Source: Gammaproteobacteria bacterium RIFCSPHIGHO2_02_FULL_42_13
Lineage (GTDB): Bacteria; Pseudomonadota; Gammaproteobacteria; UBA12402
Assembly: GCA_001801405.1 (NCBI GenBank)
Contig: MGXQ01000040.1
Coordinates: 10,770-28,211 of the forward strand
Direction: 5' to 3'
Length of the DNA: 17,442 bases
Each line of letters opens with the position of its first letter. Position 1 is the first letter of the stretch. The position numbers and the translations under genes were made by a program. This document shows positions 1 to 7,084 of this stretch, one piece after another. Below the pieces are notes generated by a model. It saw only the letters and a list, made by a program, of their open reading frames with translations. It did not search any database and was not told where the DNA came from.

Positions 1-289
1 ACGTAGTCGCCGATTCTGCCGTACTATTCCCCTCCCCCGTGACCGGCGTTATCGTCATCTGCGATGTTGAATCGCTGGATGTATCTGTGCTTGGAACCGC
101 GCTTGGAACCGCAGCGACTGCAGGCGTTGTCGCATCGCTGACCACAGTTGGCGTAGCCGGATTGGCAGGAATAATTATTGATGATAGCTTTTCGCGAGCC
201 CGTTTACTAAACAACATCGGCACAAAAATAACCAACAAAGCCAAAATCACAATGATCATGATGATGCGATGTTTTGCTTGAATTTCCAT
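1..289 (-). CDS. DedD/SPOR-type inner-membrane protein, N-terminal part (cut by window edge)
   Basis: The reading frame starts at the ATG at 289 and runs off the window at position 1, giving 96 codons with no stop. An AGAGG ribosome binding site lies 6 nt upstream. The protein starts MEIQAKHR, then has one hydrophobic segment at about residues 9-27 followed by the basic stretch SKRAREK, and then a low-complexity region rich in Pro, Ala, Thr and Ser. That layout (short cytoplasmic start, one membrane anchor, flexible periplasmic linker) is typical of DedD/SPOR proteins, which bind denuded peptidoglycan at the septum. The SPOR domain itself would lie outside the window, so the family call rests on architecture and on position: dedD follows folC in many gammaproteobacteria. 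It lies 54 nt after folC in the same direction, so it is probably co-transcribed. Confidence 0.7.
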   Translation of the reverse strand, partial: MEIQAKHRIIMIIVILALLVIFVPMLFSKRAREKLSSIIIPANPATPTVVSDATTPAVAAVPSAVPSTDTSSDSTSQMTITPVTGEGNSTAESATT

Positions 290-343
290 ATGACACCTCT
301 TCTCCAATAATAAAACTCTGATATAAAAGACTATACCAAAATG

Positions 344-1498
344 CTAAAAATGTACATCCGAAACCATAAAAAACGAACCAAATACCACCAACAGATCCCC
401 TTTCTGCAGTTGATCACGCGCTGATCGAAATGCAGTTTTAACTAAATCATAGCAATGAATATTTTTTCCCTGCAATTGTGTCAAAATTTCTCCCAATTCC
501 TTGCTCGACGCGCCGCGCACATTATTGAGCGTTGCCAAAAACCAACCATCAACCCTATCGACTAAGGGTTTCATATTCTGCACAAGATCTTTGTCTTTAC
601 ACATGCCGCAAACAGCAAACACACGACCCGACACAGAAATATCCCGTATTTTTTCTGCCAATCGCCGTATGGCCGCAGGATTATGCGCAACATCTAACAA
701 ATATTTAACCCCATCTTTCTCCACTAATTGACAGCGCCAAGGCAATGCGGATTGTTTCATGCCTGTTTGAATATGTTCTTTCTTCACAGACAATTTATGC
801 GAAAGCTTCTCGATCACCATTAAGCTCATTTCATCAAAATCTTTACCGCGATAATAAAACGGAATATCCATGGATTGCACATAATTCAATAATGCCTGCG
901 GCGGATGACGATCGCCGCAAATAGCTGGCCGATGGGGTCTAAATATACCGGCCTTTTCCAGCGAAATCGCTTCGCGCGTATAACCTAAACGTTCACAATG
1001 ATCCAAATCAATACTCGTAATAATTGATAAATCTGCATCAATTATATTCGTCGGATCGTAACGCCCCCCGATCCCAACTTCTAAAATAACCACATCTAAT
1101 TTTAACGACTGAAACCATAACAACGCAGCTAAAAATGAAAAATGAAAATAAGATAATGTGACTGCGTCTCTCGCCTGATCAATTTTTTCAAAAAACTCAC
1201 ACAACAATATATCATCAATACATTGATCTTGAAAACAAATACGTTCATTAAACCGAAACAAATGCGGTGACGTAAAAGTCCCCACCTGGTAGCCCGCAGC
1301 CATATAAATTGATTTTAATAAAGCGACACAAGATCCTTTCCCATTGGTGCCGGTGACCGTAATCACTGGATAACGCGGGGAAGCAAGGTTTAAGCGTTGC
1401 ACGATCGAACGCATTTGTTCAAACGCCTGCGGCGCAGAACAAGTCACCTGTTGTGTGTCTAACCAAAACAACCATTGCTGTAAAGTAGAAAAACGCAT
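344..1498 (-). CDS. folC: Bifunctional dihydrofolate/folylpolyglutamate synthase FolC
   Basis: FolC joins L-glutamate to dihydropteroate to make dihydrofolate and then lengthens the polyglutamate tail of folates, using ATP. The Mur-ligase fold is clear: P-loop TGTNGKGS at residues 49-56, GIGGRYDPTN at 142-151, a carbamylatable Lys in LEKAGIF (K182) and DVAHNP at 269-274. At 384 residues it is shorter than the roughly 420 of E. coli FolC. Part of the deficit is before residue 255, where the usual Asn-containing segment (xNxxxAL) between central and C-terminal domains is not recognisable, and the usual PGR motif reads PWR (residues 253-255). The start ATG overlaps the accD stop by one base (TAATG) and has only A/T-rich sequence upstream, which suggests translational coupling. 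Identification is firm; full activity is less certain. Confidence 0.95.
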   Translation of the reverse strand: MRFSTLQQWLFWLDTQQVTCSAPQAFEQMRSIVQRLNLASPRYPVITVTGTNGKGSCVALLKSIYMAAGYQVGTFTSPHLFRFNERICFQDQCIDDILLCEFFEKIDQARDAVTLSYFHFSFLAALLWFQSLKLDVVILEVGIGGRYDPTNIIDADLSIITSIDLDHCERLGYTREAISLEKAGIFRPHRPAICGDRHPPQALLNYVQSMDIPFYYRGKDFDEMSLMVIEKLSHKLSVKKEHIQTGMKQSALPWRCQLVEKDGVKYLLDVAHNPAAIRRLAEKIRDISVSGRVFAVCGMCKDKDLVQNMKPLVDRVDGWFLATLNNVRGASSKELGEILTQLQGKNIHCYDLVKTAFRSARDQLQKGDLLVVFGSFFMVSDVHF

Positions 1499-2352
1499 TA
1501 ATTTTTTAATTTTTTTAATTTAGATAATAATTCTACAACACGACTGCGCAATTGACGACGGTCAACAATCATATCAATCGCTCCATGTTCTAGTAAAAAT
1601 TCGCTCTTTTGAAATCCGTCAGGCAATGAATGCTGAATGGTTTGCTCAATAACGCGCGGACCTGAAAAACCAATCAACGCATCCGGTTCTGCAATAATAA
1701 TATCACCCAACATCGCCAAGCTAGCAGATACGCCCCCCATCGTTGGATTCGTTAACACAACAATATAAGGAATGCTCGCATCACTTAAACGTGCTAACGC
1801 AGCGCTGACTTTCGCCATTTGAAACAATGAAATTAACGCCTCTTGCATGCGAGCACCGCCGCTGCCAGTAAAACAAATCAATGGCCGTTTTTCGTCATAC
1901 GCACAATTAACCGCTTGTACAAATTTTTCACCCTCCGCCGCACCCATCGAACCACCAATAAATTTATATTCAAACGCGCAAGCGACGACTGGTAATTCAA
2001 GTAATTGCCCCTTAAAAACAACCAACGCAGATTTTTCACCCGTAGTCACTTGCGCATGATGAATACTGTCTTTATATTTCTTTTTGGCGCGAAATTTTAA
2101 GCGATCGACCGGCGCGATACATGCCGCAATTTCTTCGATGGTTTCTCTATTTAAAAATTCGTTCAGTCGCGCACGCGCACTGATATACATATGATGATTG
2201 CATTTCGGACACACGTCCAGATTGCGTTCCAATTCGGCACGATATATGACCGATTGACATGCATCACATTTACGCCACAAGCCTTCTGGAATTTCCTTAC
2301 GCTTCGACGCCTTGGAACTAATGGATGGCAAGAGCCGTTTAAACCAATTCAT
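1498..2352 (-). CDS. accD: Acetyl-CoA carboxylase carboxyltransferase subunit beta AccD
   Basis: AccD pairs with AccA to transfer the carboxyl group from carboxybiotin to acetyl-CoA, giving malonyl-CoA, the first committed step of fatty acid synthesis. The 284-residue protein has the N-terminal four-Cys zinc ribbon (C29, C32, C48, C51), SGGARMQE at 164-171, GGVSAS at 206-211 and GFSGPRVIEQT at 228-238, all standard for the crotonase-fold carboxyltransferase. The frame stays open upstream to 2475, but the start is placed at 2352 because MNWFKRLLP is a typical AccD N-terminus and GAGG lies 5 nt before that ATG. The extension would run into truA. It lies 40 nt after truA and overlaps folC by one base. 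The trpF gene, which often sits between truA and accD in other gammaproteobacteria, is absent here. Confidence 0.97.
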   Translation of the reverse strand: MNWFKRLLPSISSKASKRKEIPEGLWRKCDACQSVIYRAELERNLDVCPKCNHHMYISARARLNEFLNRETIEEIAACIAPVDRLKFRAKKKYKDSIHHAQVTTGEKSALVVFKGQLLELPVVACAFEYKFIGGSMGAAEGEKFVQAVNCAYDEKRPLICFTGSGGARMQEALISLFQMAKVSAALARLSDASIPYIVVLTNPTMGGVSASLAMLGDIIIAEPDALIGFSGPRVIEQTIQHSLPDGFQKSEFLLEHGAIDMIVDRRQLRSRVVELLSKLKKLKN

Positions 2353-2392
2353 ACTGACCTCATTTATACTGCCAGGAGTATAACATAGCCCA

Positions 2393-3175
2393 CTAAAACG
2401 GCAAAACAGATATCGGCGCGAGCAGCGGAAAATCAAAGACTTGCGGGTAGTAAACGCCCATAAAATACAATCCATTGGGAGGCGCGGTTACGCCTGCTTT
2501 TGTACGATCACAAGCATCTAGCACAAACTGCATCCATCCAATCGGCTGCTCATTGGAACCAATCGGCAATAACGTACCCATGATATTGCGAATCATGTGA
2601 TGTAAAAATCCGTTAGCGATAACATCTAAAACGATAAACTCACCGCAACGCTTTAATTCAAGTGAATCAATACAACGTATCGGTGTTTTCGACTGACATT
2701 GCGCGCTACGAAACGAAGAAAAATCATGTTCGCCCAACAGATATTTTGCAGCCGATAACATTTTATCCGTATCTAAGTCACGCGATATCCAGGTCACAAG
2801 ATCATTCCAAACACCTGAACGCGTGCGTGCATTATAAATAATATAACGATAATGTCTTTTGACCGCGGAAAAACGCGCATGAAAATCGTTCGGCACTATT
2901 CGCGCCCAATTGACGGAAATATCTTTCGGCAAATAGCTATTGACGCCGAACTCCCAAGCAATTAATTCTCGTTGCACATCTGTATCAAAATGCACGACTT
3001 GACCGAGCGCATGCACAAGCGCATCAGTACGTCCCGCACAAACAACTGAAATAGATTCGTCAGCTACCTTAGATACCGCGTTTTCAACGGTTTCTTGAAC
3101 AGAGCAGCAATCGGGTTGACGCTGCCACCCATGAAATGAGGCACCATTGTATTGTATATTTAAAGCGATTCGCAT
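2393..3175 (-). CDS. truA: tRNA pseudouridine(38-40) synthase TruA
   Basis: TruA converts uridines 38-40 of the tRNA anticodon arm to pseudouridine. The protein starts MRIALNIQYNGASFHGWQRQ and has the catalytic Asp in GRTDALVHA (D51), the YRYIIYN strand, FRSAQCQ and NGFLHHMIRNIMG, all characteristic of the family. Its 260 residues match the usual size (270 in E. coli). The frame stays open to a TTG at 3232, but the ATG at 3175 gives the family N-terminus. No Shine-Dalgarno sequence is visible at either position, because the bases just before 3175 read CCTTCCTCC on the coding strand. Translation may therefore depend on coupling to the mini-FimV gene, whose stop lies 75 nt upstream. It belongs to the truA-accD-folC-dedD operon. 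Confidence 0.96.
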   Translation of the reverse strand: MRIALNIQYNGASFHGWQRQPDCCSVQETVENAVSKVADESISVVCAGRTDALVHALGQVVHFDTDVQRELIAWEFGVNSYLPKDISVNWARIVPNDFHARFSAVKRHYRYIIYNARTRSGVWNDLVTWISRDLDTDKMLSAAKYLLGEHDFSSFRSAQCQSKTPIRCIDSLELKRCGEFIVLDVIANGFLHHMIRNIMGTLLPIGSNEQPIGWMQFVLDACDRTKAGVTAPPNGLYFMGVYYPQVFDFPLLAPISVLPF

Positions 3176-3250
3176 GGAGGAAGGATATAAGGACAGACCC
3201 TCGTGGTCAAGCCAAAGAATGGCGACACCCAAGATGACAGCCGTAATATG

Positions 3251-3559
3251 CTATATTTTATGCAATAATTCCTTCGCCTCTGCTTTCTGCTTGTTGTTTC
3301 CCTCCTGCAAGACGCTCAGCAATATATCGCGCGCATTTTCTTTATCGCCCATATCAATGTAACTACGTGCCAAATCTAATTTGCTTGCAACCACATCATC
3401 GCCAGCTAAATAGTTATAATTTGTCGACTTTTTTTCTGGAGAACCATGATGCAGCGGTTGTGTATTTTTTTTCGCACGAAACGTCCAAAGCAGCCAAACC
3501 AATAACAGCACTAAAATCACAACTGTGACTGCGGTATAAAATTGAATTTGCTGGTCCAT
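3251..3559 (-). CDS. Miniature FimV-like protein (membrane anchor plus FimV C-terminal TPR motif)
   Basis: This 102-residue protein has one membrane segment at about residues 8-28, followed by the basic RAKK, so the C-terminus should face the cytoplasm. After a short polar linker the last 45 residues (SKLDLARSYIDMGDKENARD onward, with EAKELLHKI at the end) closely match the conserved TPR-like C-terminus of FimV/HubP pole-organising proteins. Full FimV has a periplasmic LysM part and is several hundred residues or more; none of that is present. Position supports the call, since fimV lies just upstream of truA in Pseudomonas and relatives. GGAG precedes two adjacent start codons: GTG at 3562 (6 nt) and ATG at 3559 (9 nt). 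ATG is chosen, but GTG is equally possible. A role in cell-pole organisation or cell wall biology is inference. Confidence 0.8.
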   Translation of the reverse strand: MDQQIQFYTAVTVVILVLLLVWLLWTFRAKKNTQPLHHGSPEKKSTNYNYLAGDDVVASKLDLARSYIDMGDKENARDILLSVLQEGNNKQKAEAKELLHKI

Positions 3560-3596
3560 CACTACTTACTCCTTTAACTCATAAATAATAACCTCA

Positions 3597-3624
3597 ATGA
3601 TAATCGGAAAATAAATAGAGGCAA
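3597..3624 (-). promoter_or_regulatory. Candidate sigma-70 promoter of the mini-fimV-truA-accD-folC operon
   Basis: On the minus strand, TTGCCT (3624-3619) and TATCAT (3602-3597) are separated by 16 bp, matching 4 of 6 and 5 of 6 consensus bases. They lie about 35 bp before the GGAG-preceded start of the mini-fimV gene, in the only intergenic gap ahead of this operon. Found by eye; no transcription start is known. Confidence 0.4.
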
Positions 3625-3630
3625 ATGAAA

Positions 3631-4080
3631 TTATCTTGGTCGAAAAAAAACTGGCCGAGGGCTAAAGACAAGCCGAACTTCTGGCTGTTCGTTGGGCATT
3701 TCTTTTGGCTTCTCTTGCGCCACTTCTTGTGGCTTGACGTACAACTTACGCCACATACGCGCAATCTGTTGAAGGATCTCTAGCTCACTGATGCGCCCGT
3801 AGTCAACTTGAGAATTTACTTTAGCTTCGTTAAATAACCCGCATAATTTATTTAGTCTTGCATGTTCTTTTTCATTGAATGTAACAGGGTTCCCCCACTT
3901 CTGAGCCGCTCTGATTTTGACTTCTAATGACTCAAATAAGCCGCGTGCTTCGATAAGACGTTTGGACATTTTTTCATTCTGTGCAGGTGAATTTTTAGGC
4001 GCGCTTTGTGGGCGTTTCGCAAACAGTTGCAGTACATTGCTCGTACTACCTGCTATGCCATCCTTAGTTTGCTCTGCCAT
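3631..4080 (-). CDS. Hypothetical protein, basic, with Pro/Glu-rich C-terminal part
   Basis: I do not recognise this 149-residue protein. It looks like a real gene: the ATG at 4080 has AGGA 5 nt upstream and the frame stays open for 150 codons. The first 40 residues are polar (Ser, Thr, Lys, Pro) and include VLQLFAKRP. Residues 38-115 look helical (MSKRLIEARGLFESLEVKIR, HARLNKLCGLFNEAK, ISELEILQQIARMWRKLY). A Pro/Glu/Lys-rich linker follows (about 116-133), then a hydrophobic-basic tail ending VFFRPR. There is no signal peptide, membrane segment or recognisable enzyme motif, so a cytoplasmic protein is likely. It lies 68 nt upstream of the mini-fimV gene in the same direction, but a candidate promoter between them suggests separate transcription. 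Its upstream side borders the hairpin cluster. Confidence 0.6.
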   Translation of the reverse strand: MAEQTKDGIAGSTSNVLQLFAKRPQSAPKNSPAQNEKMSKRLIEARGLFESLEVKIRAAQKWGNPVTFNEKEHARLNKLCGLFNEAKVNSQVDYGRISELEILQQIARMWRKLYVKPQEVAQEKPKEMPNEQPEVRLVFSPRPVFFRPR

Positions 4081-4473
4081 ACGTATCCTTTACGGCTCCC
4101 GTGAACTTGCCATATCCTATGACATTTTCAACAACTCGGCCGCAAGCGGCCGAGATTGTTTCCTTAATTGATTTCGCCTGCGCGGGAAACCCGCGCGGAC
4201 GGCGACCAGAAGGGAGCATTGCATTGCTCCCCTCTGGACTCCCCAGCGCCCTTGTCTCCGCTGCAAGCAGCGGAGATTTCTTACTTTAAACGCGAAAAAG
4301 ATTAGTTTAACATAATTTATACTAATGTCTCATTACTTTTAAATATTTTAAATATTTTTTTTAACAACCTGGTAGCCCATCAACAAGCTCATCCGAGAAT
4401 GTAAATTATTTAGTGTATCTCACAACATGCTGTTTATTAATAAGATTTCACCTGCGCGGCGGGGATTTTTATT
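4081..4473. other. Intergenic stretch between the hypothetical gene and the dehalogenase-like gene
   Basis: Both flanking genes are on the minus strand, so these 393 bp form the upstream region of the hypothetical gene. The first half is GC-rich and holds four strong hairpins (separate entry). The second half (about 4277-4473) is very AT-rich, with repeated ATTTTAAATATT-like runs near 4340-4360 and a short CG-rich patch (GCGCGGCGGGG) near 4455. The plus-strand open frame at 4101-4289 is made almost entirely of hairpin arms and is not considered a gene. No convincing promoter was found. Confidence 0.7.
4135..4276. repeat. Cluster of four GC-rich hairpins
   Basis: Four inverted repeats stand in a row. 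(1) CTCGGCCGC, AA, GCGGCCGAG at 4135-4154. (2) GCGCGGG, AAA, CCCGCGC at 4180-4196, with an outer CGCC/GGCG pair at 4175-4178 and 4201-4204. (3) 4206-4237: CCAGA and GGGAGCA pairing with TGCTCCC and TCTGG around one mismatch. (4) TCTCCGCTGC, AA, GCAGCGGAGA at 4255-4276. The first and last share the same CAAG apex. None is followed by a run of T on either strand, so they are not ordinary terminators. The GC content contrasts sharply with the surrounding AT-rich DNA. It could be a dispersed palindromic element or a structured RNA; nothing here decides which. Confidence 0.8.
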
Positions 4474-5361
4474 TTAATCGATCCCCTGATACCACTCCGC
4501 AATAGACTGCCCCACTTCTTCTGGATTGGATTCTTGTGCATAGTGCAATGCATCACCAATATCAACGATCGTTAATTTATCAAGATGTTCTTTCGCCCAC
4601 TGCACAGCATCGATCGTAGTATGAAATCCAGGAAAACCATACAGCATTAATTTAGGCAATTTCGATCTCATCAGACATTTCGAATAATCGCAAATAAGCT
4701 GGACAACATCTTTAGGCTCGGAACCGATCGGTAAATCTTGCAAATATCGCCACAACAAACGACGATGCTCTGGTTTGGAAAACGGCTCTTTATAACAACA
4801 TAATTCTTTATCCGTTAAACGCCGGAGCGATCCGCTCGATAAAATCTTTTCCACAAAATAATCGGAGTGCACAATTAATTCATAGGCTTTACAAGGTGAA
4901 CATAACAGATCATGCATTTGTTGCATTGATAGCGACAGCACATTACTCGACTCGGGGCGCAAATACGCTTCAAGAAATGCCAACCCTTTGATGTTATCAG
5001 AATGTCTCATGGCATAATCGAATCCGATCACCGACCCCCAACCATGCAGTACCAAAGTCACGTTCTTTAAATTTAACGCCTCAATAAATCCTTCCATATA
5101 CTTGATATGATCGAAAACACGATACGGAATATCCAATTTATCTGATTTACCCATGCCAATTAAATCAGGCGCGATACAGCGCCCACAGGAGCAAACATGC
5201 GGAATCACATTGCGCCACAAATAACTGGAGGTTGGGATACCATGCAAAAAAAGTATCGGATCGCCCTCTCCCTCATCGATATAATGTATTTTTGCGCCTA
5301 ATACATTGATATAATTCGACTTATACGGAAAATCAGCTGAAATGTGGCTATTCTCTCTCAT
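4474..5361 (-). CDS. Haloalkane dehalogenase family alpha/beta hydrolase, probably catalytically inactive
   Basis: The 295-residue protein matches haloalkane dehalogenases of the DhaA/LinB type in length and order of motifs: HGIPTSSYLWRN at 40-51, DLIGMGKSD at 66-74, LHGWGSVIGFDYA at 105-117, LEAYLRPE at 130-137 and DIGDALHYAQESNPEEVG at 267-284. In active members the nucleophile elbow reads HDWG and the oxyanion/halide motif HGNPTSS. Here the nucleophile Asp is Gly107 (codon GGT, one base from GAT) and the halide-binding Asn is Ile42 (ATC, one base from AAC). The catalytic acid (E131), halide-binding Trp (W108) and base (H273) remain. Dehalogenation through an aspartyl-ester intermediate is therefore not expected. 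The frame is intact, so a binding role or recent loss of function is possible. No strong Shine-Dalgarno precedes the ATG; GTGAG lies 5 nt upstream. Confidence 0.85.
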   Translation of the reverse strand: MRENSHISADFPYKSNYINVLGAKIHYIDEGEGDPILFLHGIPTSSYLWRNVIPHVCSCGRCIAPDLIGMGKSDKLDIPYRVFDHIKYMEGFIEALNLKNVTLVLHGWGSVIGFDYAMRHSDNIKGLAFLEAYLRPESSNVLSLSMQQMHDLLCSPCKAYELIVHSDYFVEKILSSGSLRRLTDKELCCYKEPFSKPEHRRLLWRYLQDLPIGSEPKDVVQLICDYSKCLMRSKLPKLMLYGFPGFHTTIDAVQWAKEHLDKLTIVDIGDALHYAQESNPEEVGQSIAEWYQGID

Positions 5362-5369
5362 AAAAACTC

Positions 5370-5398
5370 ACTATAGAATTAAGACCGAGTTGTTTGAA
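5370..5398 (-). promoter_or_regulatory. Weak candidate promoter for the dehalogenase-like gene
   Basis: On the minus strand TTCAAA (5398-5393) and TATAGT (5375-5370) are 17 bp apart, matching 4 of 6 and 5 of 6 consensus bases. The -10 box ends only 8 nt before the ATG at 5361, so a transcript from here would have almost no leader. The call is tentative. Confidence 0.25.
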
Positions 5399-5574
5399 GT
5401 GTAGCACTTTTCACAATTTTTGCCGGTAAATTCTCCTCCCCGATCCCGATATAGAAAAGTCATAATGGTTTTATCGAAAATCATTAGCCACCCAATGGGT
5501 GCAACAAAAAAGGCTTCGAGACATGTTACCCTATCAAATACGAACTACCAATGATCTTTTAACTTCTCGCGCCA

Positions 5575-5652
5575 GCAGCTCAGAGCTGCGCAAATTGATG
5601 CTTCTGCAACCCATGCTATGACTGCTTAGCAGCAGCTCAGAGCTGCAAGGAT
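5575..5652 (-). repeat. 78-bp palindrome-bounded repeat, copy D
   Basis: Full-length copy in reverse orientation relative to copies A, B and C. On the plus strand the two cores GCAGCTCAGAGCTGC lie at 5575-5589 and 5632-5646, 57 bp apart. Read on the minus strand it starts ATCC like the other copies and aligns with them over 78 positions without a gap. Its interior resembles the degenerate copy E beyond rlmD more than it resembles A-C (shared CAACCCA and TGACTGC), so two subfamilies seem to exist. Confidence 0.85.
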
Positions 5653-5699
5653 TAATTTTTTGTAAGACATTGCGTACATCATCATTATTTAGCATAAAC

Positions 5700-5729
5700 T
5701 TGACCACAGCATTGCGGATTTGTTATAAC
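5700..5729 (+). promoter_or_regulatory. Candidate sigma-70 promoter of rlmD
   Basis: TTGACC (5700-5705) and TATAAC (5724-5729) each match 5 of 6 consensus bases, with an 18-bp spacer. They lie upstream of the rlmD ATG at 5756, giving a predicted leader of about 20 nt with a weak CAGGT ribosome binding site at 5742-5746. Confidence 0.45.
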
Positions 5730-5755
5730 TCACCACCAACACAGGTATATTATCA

Positions 5756-7084
5756 ATGTCCAAAAAACGAAAAAAATTCTCAAAAGAACCGGTCATCACG
5801 AAAATCGATAGCATCAGCCATGATGGCCGTGGCATCGCGCATATCGACGGCAAAACCGTCTTTATCCACAACGCGCTTCCTGATGAAACGATAAAATTTC
5901 AATACACCCGATCACATCGTCGATTCGACGAAGGGCAATCCATTGAAATATTAACCCCCTCCCCTGAGCGCATCTCCCCTAAATGCCCACATTATGCCGT
6001 GTGTGGCGGCTGCCAATTACAGCATGCCAATACTGAATTTCAATTACAGCACAAACAAGCCGTGCTCATAGAGCAGCTCCATCATTTTGGCCATGTCGAA
6101 CCAAAAAAAATCGTGCCGCCCATCACCGCCGATATCTGGGGTTATCGCCGCAAAGCACGACTCGGCGCACGTTTTGTCGACAAACTCGACACCTTATACG
6201 TTGGCTTTCGAGAAAAAAATGGGCGATACATTGCAAAAATGTCTGAATGCCCCATTTTACATAAGACGCTCTGCAACCAAATTGAAAATCTAAAAACACT
6301 GATCGGCAGTTTAAGTATTTGTAAAGACATTCCACAAATTGAAGTAGCCGTCGGCGACGATCAAACGGCACTTGTCTTTCGGCATATAAAGCCATTGACG
6401 CCAGATGATTTAGAAAAACTACGTGCATTTGGCAAACAGCATTCCTTTTGGATTTATTTGCAACCCGATGATTTAAACAGTGTTCATAAACTCTATCCCG
6501 ATGACAATCATTTATTATTAACCTACATGAATCAACATTTGAAATTACAATTTCATCCCTGTCATTTTACGCAAGTCAACGCGTCAATTAATCCACTCAT
6601 GATTGCACGCGCGATTGAATGGCTACAGCCCAATAAAGACGATAATATTTTAGATTTGTTTTGTGGATTAGGTAATTTTACGCTACCCATTGCCGCACAC
6701 TGCAAACAGATTATCGGTATCGAAGGAAACGATGACTTAATTCACCTTGCGCGACAAAACGCACAAAACAATCAGCTATCTAATATTAAATTCTTCACCG
6801 CCGATCTCAATGAAACGGTCACAGAAACGGATTGGGCAAAACAAAAATACAATAAAGTAATTTTGGATCCGCCACGCACTGGCGCACTAGAGATATTAGA
6901 ATACATTCATTCACTTAATCCAGAATGCATCGTCTATGTTTCCTGCAATCCCGCGACGCTAGCCAGAGATGCCGGCAAACTCGCCGAACTCGGCTGGACA
7001 CTAGAAAAAATTGGCCTATTAAATATGTTCCCCCACACCACCCACTTTGAAACTATCGCGCTTTTTACCCCAAAGTCAGCTTAG
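5756..7084 (+). CDS. rlmD: 23S rRNA (uracil(1939)-C(5))-methyltransferase RlmD (RumA)
   Basis: RlmD uses S-adenosylmethionine to make 5-methyluridine at U1939 of 23S rRNA. The 442-residue protein has an N-terminal TRAM RNA-binding domain (about 10-66) and the four Cys of the 4Fe-4S cluster (C77, C83, C86, C165). The Rossmann-fold methyltransferase domain has LDLFCGLGNFTLP at 299-311, DPPRTG at 371-376, nucleophile C397 in SCNP and the general base E432 in FPHTTHFE. Length matches E. coli RlmD (433). The four-Cys cluster and the overall alignment favour RlmD over the related RlmC or TrmA. It begins the plus-strand block rlmD-relA-mazG, an order also seen in Pseudomonas and, with mazEF inserted, E. 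coli. Its last codon and TAG stop lie inside a degenerate arm of repeat E. Confidence 0.95.
   Translation: MSKKRKKFSKEPVITKIDSISHDGRGIAHIDGKTVFIHNALPDETIKFQYTRSHRRFDEGQSIEILTPSPERISPKCPHYAVCGGCQLQHANTEFQLQHKQAVLIEQLHHFGHVEPKKIVPPITADIWGYRRKARLGARFVDKLDTLYVGFREKNGRYIAKMSECPILHKTLCNQIENLKTLIGSLSICKDIPQIEVAVGDDQTALVFRHIKPLTPDDLEKLRAFGKQHSFWIYLQPDDLNSVHKLYPDDNHLLLTYMNQHLKLQFHPCHFTQVNASINPLMIARAIEWLQPNKDDNILDLFCGLGNFTLPIAAHCKQIIGIEGNDDLIHLARQNAQNNQLSNIKFFTADLNETVTETDWAKQKYNKVILDPPRTGALEILEYIHSLNPECIVYVSCNPATLARDAGKLAELGWTLEKIGLLNMFPHTTHFETIALFTPKSA

Larger units (their letters stand above)
5362..5755. other. Divergent intergenic region between the dehalogenase-like gene and rlmD
   Basis: These 394 bp separate two divergent genes. 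They hold the candidate promoter of the dehalogenase-like gene (5370-5398), a small hairpin CACCC-AAT-GGGTG at 5489-5501 without a T-run, one full copy of the 78-bp repeat (5575-5652) and the rlmD promoter (5700-5729). I see no coding sequence. Positions about 5400-5570 hold nothing else recognisable. Confidence 0.7.

Noticed and set aside
39..281. Plus-strand open frame of 80 codons
   Set aside because: It lies opposite the N-terminal part of the DedD/SPOR-type gene, which has a ribosome binding site, a membrane segment and the expected synteny.
2353..2475. Upstream extension of accD
   Set aside because: The extension reads into truA and lacks a ribosome binding site; the start at 2352 has GAGG and the family N-terminus.
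3176..3232. TTG start giving truA 19 extra residues
   Set aside because: No Shine-Dalgarno at the TTG and the added residues do not resemble TruA; the ATG at 3175 begins the conserved strand.
4101..4289. Plus-strand open frame of 62 codons through the hairpin cluster
   Set aside because: It is made of hairpin arms, has no convincing ribosome binding site, and its apparent protein is a by-product of the GC-rich palindromes.
6123..6428. Minus-strand open frames inside rlmD
   Set aside because: They are antisense shadows of a well-conserved gene with all catalytic motifs.
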